A DNA stretch of 64,000 nucleotides from Lunularia cruciata (GCA_948567375.1 OX419762.1:30447465-30511464); one strand, 5' to 3'; shown: positions 24,383 to 37,184, numbered from the stretch's first letter. Made by a program: numbers and translations. The notes: generated from the letters alone by a model not told the origin.

Positions 24383-24910
24383 CCACCATGGTCTCAAGTA
24401 GTGATGCGGCAAGGAGGCTGGACATTTACAAAACGAAGGTGCTGGAAAGTTAGCCTCTGGTTCATGGCGGGGGCGGAGCGGTTTATAGAAAGCGGTCCTT
24501 CGCAGTGCGCAAGTAATGCGTCCGCCAGGGTATTTTTTCCGATGTGCTTGCCTGAGGATAACACCCGTCATTGGAGAAACCACCCTGGTGAATACATTAC
24601 CTTGTGCACTTCTAGTAGGAGTTGACCTGGAAGTTGAACACAGTACAACATCTTCACTTGTTCGTCCTGGTCCAGTTTGTCCTACTGAAGTCTAAGCGAT
24701 ACCATGGTTTCTATGTTGCGGGAACTGTAGAATGTATGACCACCAACCCGCAAAGGTTGCACAATCCGGTCGCCTCATCAAACTCTAAAATGATGGACAT
24801 GTAAGTGGAAGGGATCATCTTTTGAGTTTGATGTGATGAACCGCAATGTGAAACTTTGCTGACTACACTATAGGGTGGTGGCCTCCACGACAATCTTTCA
24901 CAAAACAGTG

Positions 24911-26150
24911 CAGAGTGGTATTTTTATCAAGGAGAAACGAGTCTTGACATTTCGTTTCTGAGAGTACTGCATCGAGAACATCGTGCAAGGCCTAGCAATG
25001 TGTGCGCACAGCAGCGTATTCACAGTTCTATCCCGATCTTCAATTTGAAACCATCATACCGGCACGAGAGGCTAGCAAAACTGTTATGTACTCGGCTCAT
25101 GAATGTATACGGAGGAGCGTCCAGCTATCGTAGAAAATGGAACTTAAAAATAAATGAGACATGCTGACGGGTTTTGTTTCTGCATTCGCCTACGAAGATC
25201 GGTATGGATAGAACAATCATGGGTGCATAGGGATTGCGTCAAAGAGAACAGTTGAAAATTGATTAGATGTGGTGAGTCGGGTCAAAGCTTTGCAAGGACT
25301 ACAGTATCATGCGGGGGTAGGCAGAGTTTGAAATTGGCAAAGCTTGAAAGTAATGGCTAGACACGTAGTACGACTTTAAAGAAGCTTGTAGGACTAAGCT
25401 CCATTCATTGCGCACAATCCAAATTGAGTATTGCAAGTACAGGCAAGTAACGAGGGACCTGAACACTCGCCTTTAACCTGCAAGTCGATCCCAGTTTGAA
25501 CAAACAAAGTCAAAAGCAGACTGGATGTCATACAAAACGCCCAAAAAGGCTCTTCTGTGATTTTTTTTCGCCGAAAGCCAACCAATGCTGTCTGTTGTGT
25601 CTTCGGTCGCATAGGTTGTCCTACATGTGTGCTAGATTCAACGTCGAAGCCACGTACCATACTTTTGAAAGATGATATTCCCCGCTCAATTCAACTTTGG
25701 TTCTTGCTTCTTAGAGATGTCTCCAGATTCTTCAGGCGTCTGAAAGTTCGCTGTCGGCAGGGCAAAAGTGTACAAACTTTTTGAATGACGAACATCAGCA
25801 TACTAGTCCAACGTACATCAGCAGAACAATGTGATGCATCTGCCCGATTGTACGGATTGTGTCCCCACAAGACCAGTACGCGATCATCAGAGTAGTAATG
25901 AACTGAACGACTTCGCATGGTTGATAGGGAAGCTAATATGGTATCGTGATTCTCGAACAAAGCAATCCTTTACTATTGCAGTACCTTGTAAACAAAGAAA
26001 CATTCAATCAAGAGATAGCATTTTAGTCAATTGGCACGAGGGTCCTACAAACTGGATTCCTATGTTAATTCATGGCTCAAGGGAAATAAAAATTTCTGAT
26101 AAATTTGTAGAAATTCTCACGATAATTAACAATGAGAGAAACATATAGGA
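24911..26150. other. GC-richer intergenic or UTR-like DNA
   Basis: No recognisable gene. Open frames on both strands at 25390-25960 (80-105 codons) lack any family signature and lie over each other. Composition changes abruptly to AT-rich at about 26150. Confidence 0.3.
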
Positions 26151-29120
26151 GGAAAGAATTAAAAAAGTGTAGAAAAGTTAAAAATTAATTAATTAAATTT
26201 TGGAATTTAATTAAAATTAATTAAAATTTTGGATTTAATTAAGTAGTTATTTCTCTGAAAAATATTTTACGTGATATCTTTAACCATAAACAGTTGGAAA
26301 ATCCATATTAATCTCCAAGTTACTAGAGCGTAATTACTCAAAAGCACAACTGCCTTCTCAACAAGATTGTGCAGTTCATGTCTCAATTATCTCAAGAAGA
26401 ATATACTAATAAGATTCCCCTTGTTCTCTCAAATTTATAGTTCTTTCTTTCACTCTAAACTTTGGAATCTAAAGTCCAATGAGATCATCAAAATATAATA
26501 TAAAAAAATCGATATAGAATTCATCTAAAATTTTCCTTCTCTTTCATTATGATCAGATCATGCCAAATTTATCGAAGGTTGTCCATAACCAAATTGTACA
26601 TCAGTTCAGTTTATCACATTTAGGTTTATTAGAGTTTATGCGGTACATCTGGTCAGTTTATTACAGATTGGTCAGATGCCCTAAGCTCACATTTCATGTG
26701 ATGGTGTTTTCAACCTTTTACCTCTTTGTGTCATTGTTCAAAATCAGATCCCAATTACAAAATTTTGTTTCTATTTTTTGTCATGGCTTCAAAAGGAATC
26801 TTTTATGTAATCCTATGACAGAAACACACCAATCTACAATACTTGTTGGAATTCATTATCAAATATAATACTTGAATTTTTTGTTTGAATTCAAACAAAT
26901 TCATTATCAATCTATTGTTTGAAGTCTAAAATATTATATTTTAACTGTTAAGAAATTTTGGTGAGAATATCTGTAATAGTATTGCAATTTATTATAGTAA
27001 CTTTATAAAATTTATCGCATCGGCTACTAAAATCTACTCTAAAATTTTCCTAATAATCCTTAGTACGTTAAAACAAATATTTGGAGAGGTATACGAGAAC
27101 CTTCTTCTAGATTTGGTTTGGTTTACAAGGTATTGAAAAAGCTTCCTTAAGTGTTGAGTACCTGGTTAAGAAGCTGATTCTTTTAAAAAAATTAACTTAG
27201 TTAGGAAATTAATGGTTAACTTTACTAAGAAGCAAGCATGTATCGATCTAAGTTATCAATGAATAATGTTTAGACTATTCCCAAAGTTTAGATTACTTTC
27301 CTTTCAATCCTTAGTTCATCTTTTTTCAATTCTTACTTAATCTTTTATACTAAAATCAAAGTAAGAATAAGACAAAGAGTGTATATAATCCTTGAATAGT
27401 TACCTTTAAATTTAACAAATATCTTAAAGATTACACATATATAAAATCCTTGTGATCTCTAAGTATCACTTCTATCAATTTGTATTATCTTATTTTAGTT
27501 AGATTTTCTTGAATATTGAAATTTAGTGTTTTTGAGTATCACTTTTCTAAAGTTGCATGTTATTTATAAATTGATCTAAGAATTAACTTCTCTTTAATTT
27601 GATGATAATAGAAAACAATAGATATTATGAATCAAGCAATGCAAGAAGACTTTGAGCATTCAACTAAGTGTTGAAAGTCTGTGTTCAACTAAAAAAAAGT
27701 AAAGAGCTCCATTCTAAAAAAAAGAAATCCATATTCCTAAACTACCCATTTGATGAAAGACAATCATATGAAAGGTGGGTATCTTTGATTGAGAGAGATA
27801 TTTTTATACTAAAAATAAAAATATATTGATGATTAAAAAAAAATTTGAAGTACAATATAATTATAGATGTTTGTATGTGTATCTAGGGAAATTGATATAA
27901 TATAGTTTTGTAGCACAAATCAATAAGAGTTTAAGAAAACACTCACATATTAATCCCAAGTCATCATTGCATAAAAATACTAGTTTCTTGTGAGGCTGAA
28001 ATAAATTTTTTTGATAAGATTTACTTATTTCAATTTCAAAATACTCTTAAGAAAATTTCAAATATTCATAAAATAGAAATGAATTTTCATATCTAGATTG
28101 AAAAATCATACCAAGATATATATAATCATAATAAAAACTTAATGAAAAAAAGAAGCTACATAATTGGCCAAAAGATTAAAACTCTTATTTTTGTATCACT
28201 TATAATTTCATAACATCCACTAGTCATGCAAGCATATTTTACACAAGAGAATGAAATGATTCCCAAGGAAATTGATGCTATTCAAAGTACATAACTAATT
28301 ACTATTAGGAAGAGATAATTATGTTAAGTGTGGAACGCTCTTCCCATGAACAAATTTAATATTATACTATAAATTGTCCAAATCACACTACATAATCTAA
28401 AATTGTTATAAAAGCTTAATAAATAGATTCTTAAATGTAAATAAAATATGAATGCATAGTAAGACCAATAGAGCTACTTCTAGGGAGCACATTTAATTTG
28501 AATAGAATCAAGAGCTTTAAACACACAATTTTTTTTTCAAGTTTATACTATAAATTTAGACTATCTTTATGAGACATTCATATAAAATTTCAAATCAATA
28601 TAAATAAATAAATAAATATATATAATTAGCAAAGTAGATTTGAACTTCTATTGTACTAATAGAGGAAATTTTTCTTATGATGACCATTAGAAGAAAAGGA
28701 CCATGTTTTGGACTCTCCATTCAATATATCTAAATATCAAAAAATAATGAATTAATAGTTTGTTTATGAATTTATAGTTGCATCTTTGCCATATGATATC
28801 ATTTTAAGATAAGCTTAGCTTGAACATAATTGTTGCTCATGATGATTGAAAAGGAATTAATATATTAAAATGACTATATAAGGCAAACTCCTATATTTGG
28901 GACATTTTTTATATTTGGTAATGAGATCTCTTATTATCATAATTGATATGGTATATAAATATATAATAACTGGTATTGAATTTTAAATGAATAAAGATAT
29001 ACTATTATTTGCAATTTGGATCAAACAAAAGTTACTAAAGCAAAGATGAAAGCATCAAATAGAAATGTGATGGATGAGATTCAATAAGAATCTATAAATA
29101 ATTTGCCTAAGTTTTGACCT
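26151..29120. other. Very AT-rich non-coding stretch
   Basis: Dominated by A/T runs and TTAATTAA-type motifs (26185-26245). It contains a 20-bp perfect palindrome, TTTGTTTGAATTCAAACAAA, at 26880-26899. An open frame at 26560-26868 (102 codons) has no family signature. Nothing else is supported. Confidence 0.35.
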
Positions 29121-29129
29121 TATCAACAA

Positions 29130-29318
29130 AGAATGTTATTCAGATATACTTGTTCCTTAATAATGCACCCTTTAGTAAAAATATCTATCATCAAAGGAAT
29201 TGGAAGAGCTTTGAGAGGTGTGGATATATCTTATGAAAAAGGTTTTAATCAAGCATGATTTTTCATTAGGTTATGGAGACCTTATGTTGTTAGTTCCAAA
29301 GAAAGATGGTTGTCTTAG

Positions 29319-29389
<71 letters not shown>

Positions 29390-29480
29390 CCTCCTTTGGA
29401 TTAAAAAATTAAATAATGAAAAGATATTCTCCTTTATCTTGCATAGATGTTTTATTTGATCAATTAAAAGACCAAAAATT
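29130..29480 (+). pseudogene. Ty3/gypsy reverse transcriptase relic interrupted by (TA)n
   Basis: Plus-strand translation gives LLVPKKDGCLRF, then the (TA)n array, then FGLKN-stop-IMKRYSPLSCIDVLFDQLKDQKFL. In gypsy RTs the order is PKKDGxLRxCIDYRxLNKxTxKNRYPLPxIDDLFDQLxGAxxF, so both flanks are in the proper order and spacing apart from the array. Only the RT fingers region is left. Upstream and downstream domains were not recognised. Confidence 0.8.
29324..29389. repeat. (TA)n microsatellite inside an RT relic
   Basis: About 33 TA units, located exactly where the gypsy RT codons for Tyr/Ile-Asp-Tyr would be. It encodes only alternating Tyr and Ile. Confidence 0.97.
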
Positions 29481-31207
29481 CTTATAGGTATTGATAAATA
29501 CCTATTCCAACAAGTGGTGTATACAAGATGGACATTTACACCAAATGTAGACAAAATTGGAATTATTTAAATATTTAACAAGTTTAACAAGTTTAAGACA
29601 AATATTTAACAAGTTTGCAAGTTTTTGTCAAAATTTAAATATATTATTAGGCACTTACTATAGTAATATATCTCATCTATCTCTTAGGAAAGGATTACAA
29701 ATTCTAATGAAGTGATTGAAGAAGGTTAACGGTAATGATTAAAGGATCTATAGTCAACACATCCAATCGTATTACCATATGATACCATATTACACTATGT
29801 AGTTGACTTATATCTTCAAGCTTTGAGATTAGAGCAATAGTACTACATAAGTTTATAAATTTAGTTCAAATACATTTCCTTTTCCTCAAGGAGATTAAAA
29901 TTTTCCAAAAAAAACTTTCTATAAAGAAAACTAGTTTTCTCATAATTTTGAACAATATATCAATGATATATTTTACCAAGATTTGGCAATAAAATTGTTT
30001 TTAGCAATCTTATTATCACACATATATACTACAAGAGATTGTCATAAACACTTCACTTGAAGTACATGAAAAGCAAACATCACTGTTGGGAGAAGCAAAT
30101 CCAACTTGTAATATCAATTTAGAACACAAAGTAAGTTCCATATTCCTTTAATCTTTTCTCTTACTTGCTCGATTATCAGCAACTTCTAGATTCAAAATCT
30201 AACAATAGAATAATCACTCTAAAGAAGCAACACAAGTAGCAAATAGACAAGGCTTGAAATGTAGAACCAAGTGAATTCCTCTAAGCATTTATCAATCCTA
30301 CCTTATGTTTGTAAAGTATGAGCTTGGATATTATAGCATCTCTTCCTCTTATTGCACAAGACTACATCAAAATTATTATGTTTATTTATAATTGAATAAG
30401 CATATCTACTTAGCTCCTGTAATTTATGCATCTCACTTTTCAAAGCTTTTTTGAAAAGCTATACTTTGACATTATAATTTATTATCATGGTTTGCCAAGG
30501 GTACTAATATCATTGCAATCTATGCTCTATTGCAAGTTTAAGCAAACACTATTTAAGATTGTAAGTACTAAAATTGGCCATAATGGTAGATTTCTCTACA
30601 ATATCTGAATATGACATGTGTATTCATCAATATCATATTCATACATATAATAAATATAGTTCAATGATTAAGTCAATCAATTTTTTTAATTAATGCTAGT
30701 TAACAAAAGAACTACATTATTTGACATGTTCATTATTAATTTACAAAGACCCTAAACTATCAAGGATAAAACTTGACTTCAACTTTTCTCAATATATCAA
30801 AATTTGTTGGAAAATGTCTTTTTATATCTTCAAAATATATGGTTATATGCTCATGCATATAACCTCAGTTAAATTATTTTTTTCAAAAGTATCTTCTCAC
30901 CAATATAAACAATTGATGGAGATAAGATTGAATTATATACTACCAAGCAAAATCTTCATTTGTAACCACTTTCTTTTTGCTAACGTGAATTTATCATTCT
31001 AAGACCAATAATTGTGCTTCAAAATTGAGATGGATTATGATAAAAACCTTCTCTTTTGGACAAGAATCAATAGTTCTCTTGCACAATTTATTTAGTCTTT
31101 TTCTTCTAAAATCAATTAAAACTTTCTTTTATGACACAATATTGTAATAACACAATATCATTCAAATTCATATATTGTGGTCAAAACAGGTCAAACTTAC
31201 AAGGATA
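29481..31207. other. Very AT-rich non-coding stretch
   Basis: No gene or recognisable repeat family. Two open frames (30426-30608 and 30721-31002) are of the composition expected by chance in such DNA. Confidence 0.35.
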
Positions 31208-34200
31208 CTAGTTGGATATGACTAAAGACAAGAAAAAAGTGTCACAATGACAATCTATTGTTTTGTATTTAACCTCTTGGGCAAAGGCATTCCTAGAAGA
31301 GGGTAGTCTCACCCCTATTAATGTACTAAAGAAAGGTAAAAAATTACTAATTACTTCCATGGTAATTGTATTCCAAAGGACTCTTGAAGGTGATGGATCA
31401 CTTGCAACAAAGTCCCTTTGCCATAGAATATCTTTACCTTCCAATTAGCCTGATCAAATTCATTCTTACCATTATACTAACCCTTCTATGATCTACACTC
31501 TACACCATTATTACAAGCATCAGTCAAATTGAGATAGATAGATCTCAAAGGATTTTACAAATAGTAGATTGGAATGTGCAAACTAAATTGAAGTTGGATC
31601 TCTCAATGGTCTTATCTTTTTGTCATCTATGATTGTAACATAATATACTACTCTTCCCAAAAGGCACTACTTTATAGGAGAATAGAAAAATTTCTTTGAC
31701 TTAGTCTCCTAAGTCATGGTACTTAACAATATCAAGGCTTGTAAATCTACTACAATATCATTCTTGGCCTATGTAGAACACTTAGATGTCCTCCTTCTAG
31801 TTCCACAAAAAAGATTCCTTCACTCTAGCACTTATGCCACTATGCTAAGATTCCTCACAACTAAGTGAATAAGTAGGCAAACTTTCATACAAAGAGCAAC
31901 CACATACAATAACTTGATAGTCTTGATGGTAATGCCTTATTTATTACAAAGAAAGAATGCATTGAATGATCATAGTAAACATTAGGCTTGAGCCCTATAT
32001 ACATTTCCTACTTAGCCGCCAAAGCGATCCAACAACTACAAATGATTGGAAATCTTCTACTTAAATCTAATCCTTACTAACCTTATCTTAATCTTATCCT
32101 AATCTGATCTCCCAATAGGCACATCTAACATCTACCAACTCAACATACTTGTCATATCTTCTTATGTGGTATCATGGCTTACTTGGACTTCATATGTATA
32201 CTAAGGTCTACAATCTATTTACAAGGAAAAAGTGTCCTAATATATGACTACAAGAGGTGAAAGAATATGAGATGTAAAGTAACAAAGAGATGAAGGATCT
32301 ACAAGACAATAACAACTACAAGATGTATTGCTTGTTTTGAAGGTTGCCACACCTTGGTTGTATGACATTGTTGGGTCATCACTTGTCTACAATAAAATCT
32401 AGTGGTGCTCGTGACAAACTACATGTGCCTTTGCAAATTTTAATGAGCTCAATGAGCTCCCTTCTATATTTGGCAACCTTGTTGATGATACTTGTCTAAG
32501 CTTCTTTGAGCTTGGAGATTGGATGGCTTTGTAATTTGAGTGACAAGGATGTTAACTTATCATCCATATAGACCTTTCTCTAGAGAATTTTATGTAAGTT
32601 CTGAAGTCCTTAATCTTTGTCTAGTTCATTGTATCATTGGCCATTCATTCCAATTGGTTCAAGAGTTGAGTCCTTATGTGCTCTATGGTTGTGAGCAGAC
32701 TTGTGTATGTTTTCACCAAGTTTGGTGTTGTTGAAAGTTTTGACTTCATGTCCACTCGTACCTTTTTTGTAATCTCTTCCTCCTTCTCTTGGGCTCATTT
32801 CAAACTCATAGTGTATTCTTGGATACAAAGGTTTGAGAACTCCTTCAGATTCTTGCATTATCCCTTTGTTGCAATTGTCTTTGTAGTTACGGCACCCAAT
32901 TTGGTTTGGATAGTCATCAACTCTTTATCTTGTATCTTCATTTGCTCTTTGTGACACATTTGTTGCTTAGCTACCTTTGTCTACACCACATTGAATTCTG
33001 ATTGTAAGCATCATAAGATGACCTTTTATTGGCCTCATAATTCCAATTATTCCTATTGAAACTTCCCTAGCAATTGGTCTTTCTACTTTGACAGTGCAAT
33101 CTCCTTGGTGAGCCATTTGTTCACATTACTCAAGTTAGTACAAAGCATATCCTTGTCTTTGGTTGTTGTGCTTGTCTTATTGTGAAGGTACCTTACAAGC
33201 TTAATTGGCTCGTTGATAGTGGAGTCCAACTCTTTAAAGAAGGGTACAATCTCTTCAATTAGTTCCATTATTTGCATTACTATGTGTACAAAGTTTAGTG
33301 ATATTTACCACGACATTTAGTTATTGTCATATTGTAGACAATTGCGGATATTGCTCCTCATTTTTGGTTTGTACTCTCATGTTGTAGATTGAGATGGTGG
33401 TGCTTTGTAAGGTGCACTCTTAGTATCAATGTGTTCTTATGTCATCCCATTAGCTATGGTAGTGTGGTCCCTACTCCTTGTAAACAAGCTATGGTAGAAT
33501 ATTCTTCTTTTAATTTCCTAGCTTCCATTTCTTGTCTTTTCACTTTTTCATCTATGTTGGGACCTTGCTTGGATTGTGCTCCCAAAATTACATTGATTAG
33601 GTTTACCATAAGATTTGTTGGTGCATGAGGTTGAGAAGAAAACAAGTACTAGTGTGGATGCCTTCTTCAAAACCACAATGGGAGCATTGTCATTGTCTAC
33701 CATTGGTGATTTCTCCTTGGCCTTCATGATTTCCTTTTAACAACTACACATTGCCATTTTTTACCTCCTTTGGTACTTCATTATTGACATCTGGTGACAA
33801 GATGCGGTTAGACAAGTCGTCATTGCATGACCTGCTCTCATTTTGGGAAGTCCCTTCCTTCAAGCCAAAGTGACCTTCATAGATTGTAGAGGCATCATTT
33901 CCACCATGTCTCCTACCTTCACCACTTCCACTTTCTTCAAAAGACACTTCAATGACCTGATTTCTCTTTCATTTCTTGGAGATCAACATTTTTCCCTTTG
34001 TCTTATGTACCTTTTTGGTGATCACAATGGTGTTGTATGATTCTTCAACATGCACAAAATTCTTGGTACAAGCATACTCCTTGTTTGTATTGTAACTCTT
34101 TGTTATTTCCTTGGCCAAATTGGGGTGTCCACTAAAGTAAGCCAGATGATGGAATTGGCTCAGAAATCTCTCCGTCTCCTTGTTTGTAGAAACCCAATGC

Positions 34201-34990
34201 CTAGACAAAAGTACATGATGAAGGGTGCTACAATCATGGCCACTCTTTGCTCCATGTCTTCTAGCAATTCTTTTACTTGTTCACATAACATCCACCCCCA
34301 ACTCATAGGTTTTCCTTCATGTAGAAGTTGGAAGAAAATTGCTTTATTGAGGTTTACATACAAAGTTTATTTTGATCAAAACAACTTCATGGTTGATTAT
34401 GTTACAATTTTTTTGGTTGATTATGTTACAAATTTTCTAATAGGATCTTTAAGATACTTATTTTTTACTCATAAGTGGACTTCCTCCTCTAAATGCATTG
34501 TCCATCTTTGCCTTCATACTCTTACTCGGCCTACTGTGAGGAGTATTGATATAAATCTGCCCAAATGGAGCATACTTTTCTCCTAATATTTGCTACCAAT
34601 GATCTTTTGTCCATGTTATAGGGTTGACTCGAAACAATTTAGTATATGTGGTCTTTTGTATTTTGTCTACCATTGGTAGGTCTATCAAACTCCAATCCCA
34701 TACCAAAATTTCTAAAGTTTTTTCTCTTTAGGTAGTATGCTCTATAGTGAAATCCCCATTTTGATAGTTCAAGAGGCTTGCACATGATTTCATCCACCTT
34801 TTCTAATTTGGACTTGATTCTGACTTTTATTGCTTGTTTCTATTATCTTGTGACTATTCAACTCTATTATTGACCTCTCCTCCACTATCACTCCTACACC
34901 ACTATATTACGCACTTGAGTTTGCATTTTTCACTTCATCATGGATCTTGGACAATGGACCAAGAAATTCCTATGAGAGAAGGCAAAAAAT
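31208..34990 (-). pseudogene. Coding relic of unknown type, probably from a retroelement
   Basis: Minus-strand open segments follow one another from about 34800 to 31200 and read as protein. Examples are LELSKWGFHYRAYYLKRKNF near 34790, INLPKAIFF-type text LNKAIFFQLLHEGKPMSWGW at 34350, EKVKRQEMEARKLKEEYS at 33560 and LVRYLHNKTSTTTKDKD near 33190. The middle is rich in charged residues and plausibly coiled coil. The opposite strand's 178-codon frame at 34050-34586 is the shadow of this. Stops and shifts are frequent. No RT, integrase or zinc knuckle is visible, so it could be a gag-like ORF of a large non-autonomous element or a decayed host gene. Family not recognised. Confidence 0.45.
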
Positions 34991-35845
34991 GATGTAAGTG
35001 AAAGAAAAAATTAACTTCTCATGGGGTGGGTTTGGCATTTTATAGATTCCAACAACCCATTGCTCCTAAACCCTTGCAACATTTGGTGAAAGATCACAAT
35101 CAAACAATGCATGCAAAAGCCTCTTGCAAAATAGTTGCAAATGGTTCTTTGGCAACACATTGCAAGTAGCTATCACTATCATGGATTTTGAATTGGCTAT
35201 GGAACATCATTTTTCTAGAATATCATGGATTTTGAATTGGCTATGGAACATCACTTTTCTAGAATCTCATTGCTTTGCAATTTGTACGTGAATTTCCCCA
35301 AGATTTTATCATCATCATAATCTACTTCATATTGTAGCCCTTGTTGCTAATTCATTCAATAGAAATCACCAAGTCAAACTTGGACTTTGTTCAAGGTAGG
35401 GTGTGGACTAATCATTTTCTTACTTAGTACTATCCTAAGACTTAATCTATTTTCTACAACAACTAAAAACAACTAAAAACATGATAAAATGGGAAAAAAT
35501 AGATAGTAAGAATTACCTTTTAGGCTCAACCTTTTATTAATTAAGATTTTCTCTAAATTTTGTACCTTACTTTTGTCTTAATTCTTATTCTCTAATAGTG
35601 AAAAATAACACTAATTAATTATCCTCTCTATTTACCAAAAAAATCCAATAATTCAGGAGAATAATAAATTCCTAGTGAGGACATACATTTTCATTAATGA
35701 CTCAAAGGACACCATGGAGATATTGCAAGTGACCTTGCAATAAGAAGTACTATATTGTATTCCATGATTTACTATCAAATTGTGCACATTAACTTGTTCA
35801 TGGAAAATAAAGCATCTATTTTGGAATCTTAAGCTCCTTCAATGG
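34991..35845. other. Flank between coding relic and element C
   Basis: No gene. It includes the 44-bp tandem duplication at 35177-35264 and becomes AT-rich towards 35660. The last five bases, AATGG, are the left target-site duplication of element C. Confidence 0.4.
35177..35264. repeat. Tandem duplication, 44 bp x 2
   Basis: TATCATGGATTTTGAATTGG and the following 24 bases up to CTAGAA occur twice back to back (35177-35220 and 35221-35264), with one mismatch that I can see. The near identity indicates a recent event. Confidence 0.93.
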
Positions 35846-36349
35846 TGTAAAAGACCAAGAGAGAAATAGTAAGATAGAAGATTGGAGTGAAAGATCACAT
35901 TGGGACTCTTGAATGAAGGAAACTCTAAATACCTAGCATGAGCTTGGGCTTTGGTATTCATATGCAACATCTAAGGCTCTTGAGAAGCTTTCAAGAAGAT
36001 TTTAAAAAGCCATCTTCTAAAAGTGCAAGCTAAGTTAATTGGGAAGCTTCTTGAGAAGCTTTCTTCTAGAAGTTGTCTACTTGGCATGCAAGCTAAACTA
36101 ATCAAGAAACTTTTCAAGAAGTTTCCTTCTAAAAACCACCTACTTGGCATGCAAGTTAAGCTAGTTGGAAAGCTTGCCAAGAAGCTTCCTCTTAGAATTT
36201 GCCACTTGGCATAGACATTACTTGATACTTGGAAGGTACCAAGAAGCTTCCTAGATGCTTCGTGAATATTCTTATAATTCTTGGCTAATTGGCCTATGTG
36301 CTACTTCATTAATCTTGACTAACTTGTCTATAAACTCCATATTGTTATA
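35846..36349 (-). repeat. Element C 3' LTR
   Basis: Aligns with 48696-49190 through blocks such as AAAGACCAAG, GGGACTCTTGAATGA, CTCTTGAGAAG, AGCTAAGTT, GGAAGGTACCAAGAAGCTTC and AACTCCATATTGTTATA. On the minus strand it starts TATAACAATATGG. It lacks the short AACTTTG array present in the other LTR and is separated from its purine tract by element A. Confidence 0.92.
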
Positions 36350-36353
36350 TTCT

Positions 36354-36949
36354 TGTGATACTCTAAGGACAAGAGGACTCTCCAAGAGAGATACAAGAGA
36401 GAAAACACAAGTTTCACACTCAATACTCCTATGCTCCAAAGGAGCACCTTCTCTTTATTATGTAATAAAGAGGATCCCCTCAAAGGAAGCTCCACCTTTG
36501 GATCAGGTACATGGATTGGTGACCTGTCAATGAGCTCTATCCTTGGGTTAGTTGTTTGAATGGGTGACATGTCAATCCTTCTCCTATCTAGTTGGTCAAA
36601 CGGGTTTGACCAAAGGGAATCTTTAGGAAATCTTCTTATAAGGAGCTCAAAATTTGTGGGTGAGGTACCATTAGAAAAATCTCAATGAGATGAATCATAA
36701 GGGGAGGAAGGCAAGCCTTCTATCCATGAGGGAAGAAATCCTATTAATTTTAATGCCTTATTCATCAGTTTAGGCCTCCAAAATTGGCTCTAAAGTTTTT
36801 AGGCTATTTTGGCTTTTGCCGTAGTAGTAGAAGTACTTTTTTGGTGACATATCTATCTAATCTTCCTAGCCCATTGTACACAACATCCTTCTAGATGTTA
36901 CCAAGCCAATTCTACCCTCTAGATAATATGTCTAGCTACTTGTATTAAA
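36354..36949 (-). repeat. Element A 3' LTR
   Basis: Begins TGTGATACTC and ends GTATTAAA on the plus strand, aligned end to end with 42784-43370. The left flanking five bases ATTCT (36349-36353) pair with ATTCC at 43371-43375. One base of the terminal CA is mutated. Confidence 0.93.
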
Positions 36950-36954
36950 GGTAT

Positions 36955-36964
36955 CTCCCCTTTT
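36955..36964 (-). other. Element A polypurine tract
   Basis: On the minus strand AAAAGGGGA lies a few bases before the 3' LTR and directly after the stop codon of the chromodomain frame. This is the position used to prime plus-strand DNA synthesis. Confidence 0.8.
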
Positions 36965-37178
36965 AAGATGCAATGTCCTCGTTGCAAAGTTGTTGCTCAA
37001 AAGATTGAATAAACATTGGTGCGTTGGTCAAGTTGGTTGTTGGCTCCCATGTTGCCTCATATAGTAGTTACCCTTTCTAATGGACTAGATAATCCACACG
37101 TGGATGGCGAGCACCACAGATGCAGTTCTAGAGAATGCTTTTGACTTCATACTCCTCCGCCTCATCAATAAGAGTTGG
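36963..37178 (-). pseudogene. Element A chromodomain
   Basis: Minus-strand translation in one frame gives PTLIDEAEEYEVKSIL, then DYLVH-stop-KG, EATWEPTTNLTNAP and a TAA at 36965-36963. These are the conserved segments of chromovirus chromodomains (EYEVExIL, YLVKWKGY, ATWEPxxNLxNA). The tryptophan of YLVHWKG has become a stop, and two further stops lie within. Chromodomains guide integration to marked chromatin. Confidence 0.92.
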
Positions 37179-37184
37179 ACAAGG

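Larger units (their letters stand above)
22400..24910 (+). other. GC-rich gene-like island, gene not identified
   Basis: Base composition and trinucleotide texture resemble the kish island, and several segments look like exons with consensus borders. One example is a CAG-ATG at 23097-23101 opening MSTARMLSFPTVSLDF, with a possible GTAAGA donor after LSRT near 23186. An open frame at 23438-23821 has 127 codons. Another, near 24300-24452, includes SSSDAARRLDIYKTKVLES. I recognise no protein family and cannot assemble a convincing spliced product. It may be a poorly conserved gene, a long UTR, or a non-coding transcript. Two tandem duplications lie inside it (23268-23402 and 24165-24382). Confidence 0.4.

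Noticed and set aside
26880-26899. 20-bp palindrome TTTGTTTGAATTCAAACAAA as a regulatory site
   Set aside because: In DNA of this AT content, short palindromes arise easily, and no gene lies near.
32160-32190. TGGTATCATGGCTTACTTGG as a plus-strand primer-binding site
   Set aside because: The coding relic beside it runs on the minus strand, no LTR pair could be found around it, and the match to the tRNA-Met complement is partial.
34050-34586. 178-codon plus-strand frame, the longest in the window
   Set aside because: It is rich in Cys, Phe and Leu in no recognisable order, and the opposite strand in the same place reads as charged protein text. It is a shadow.
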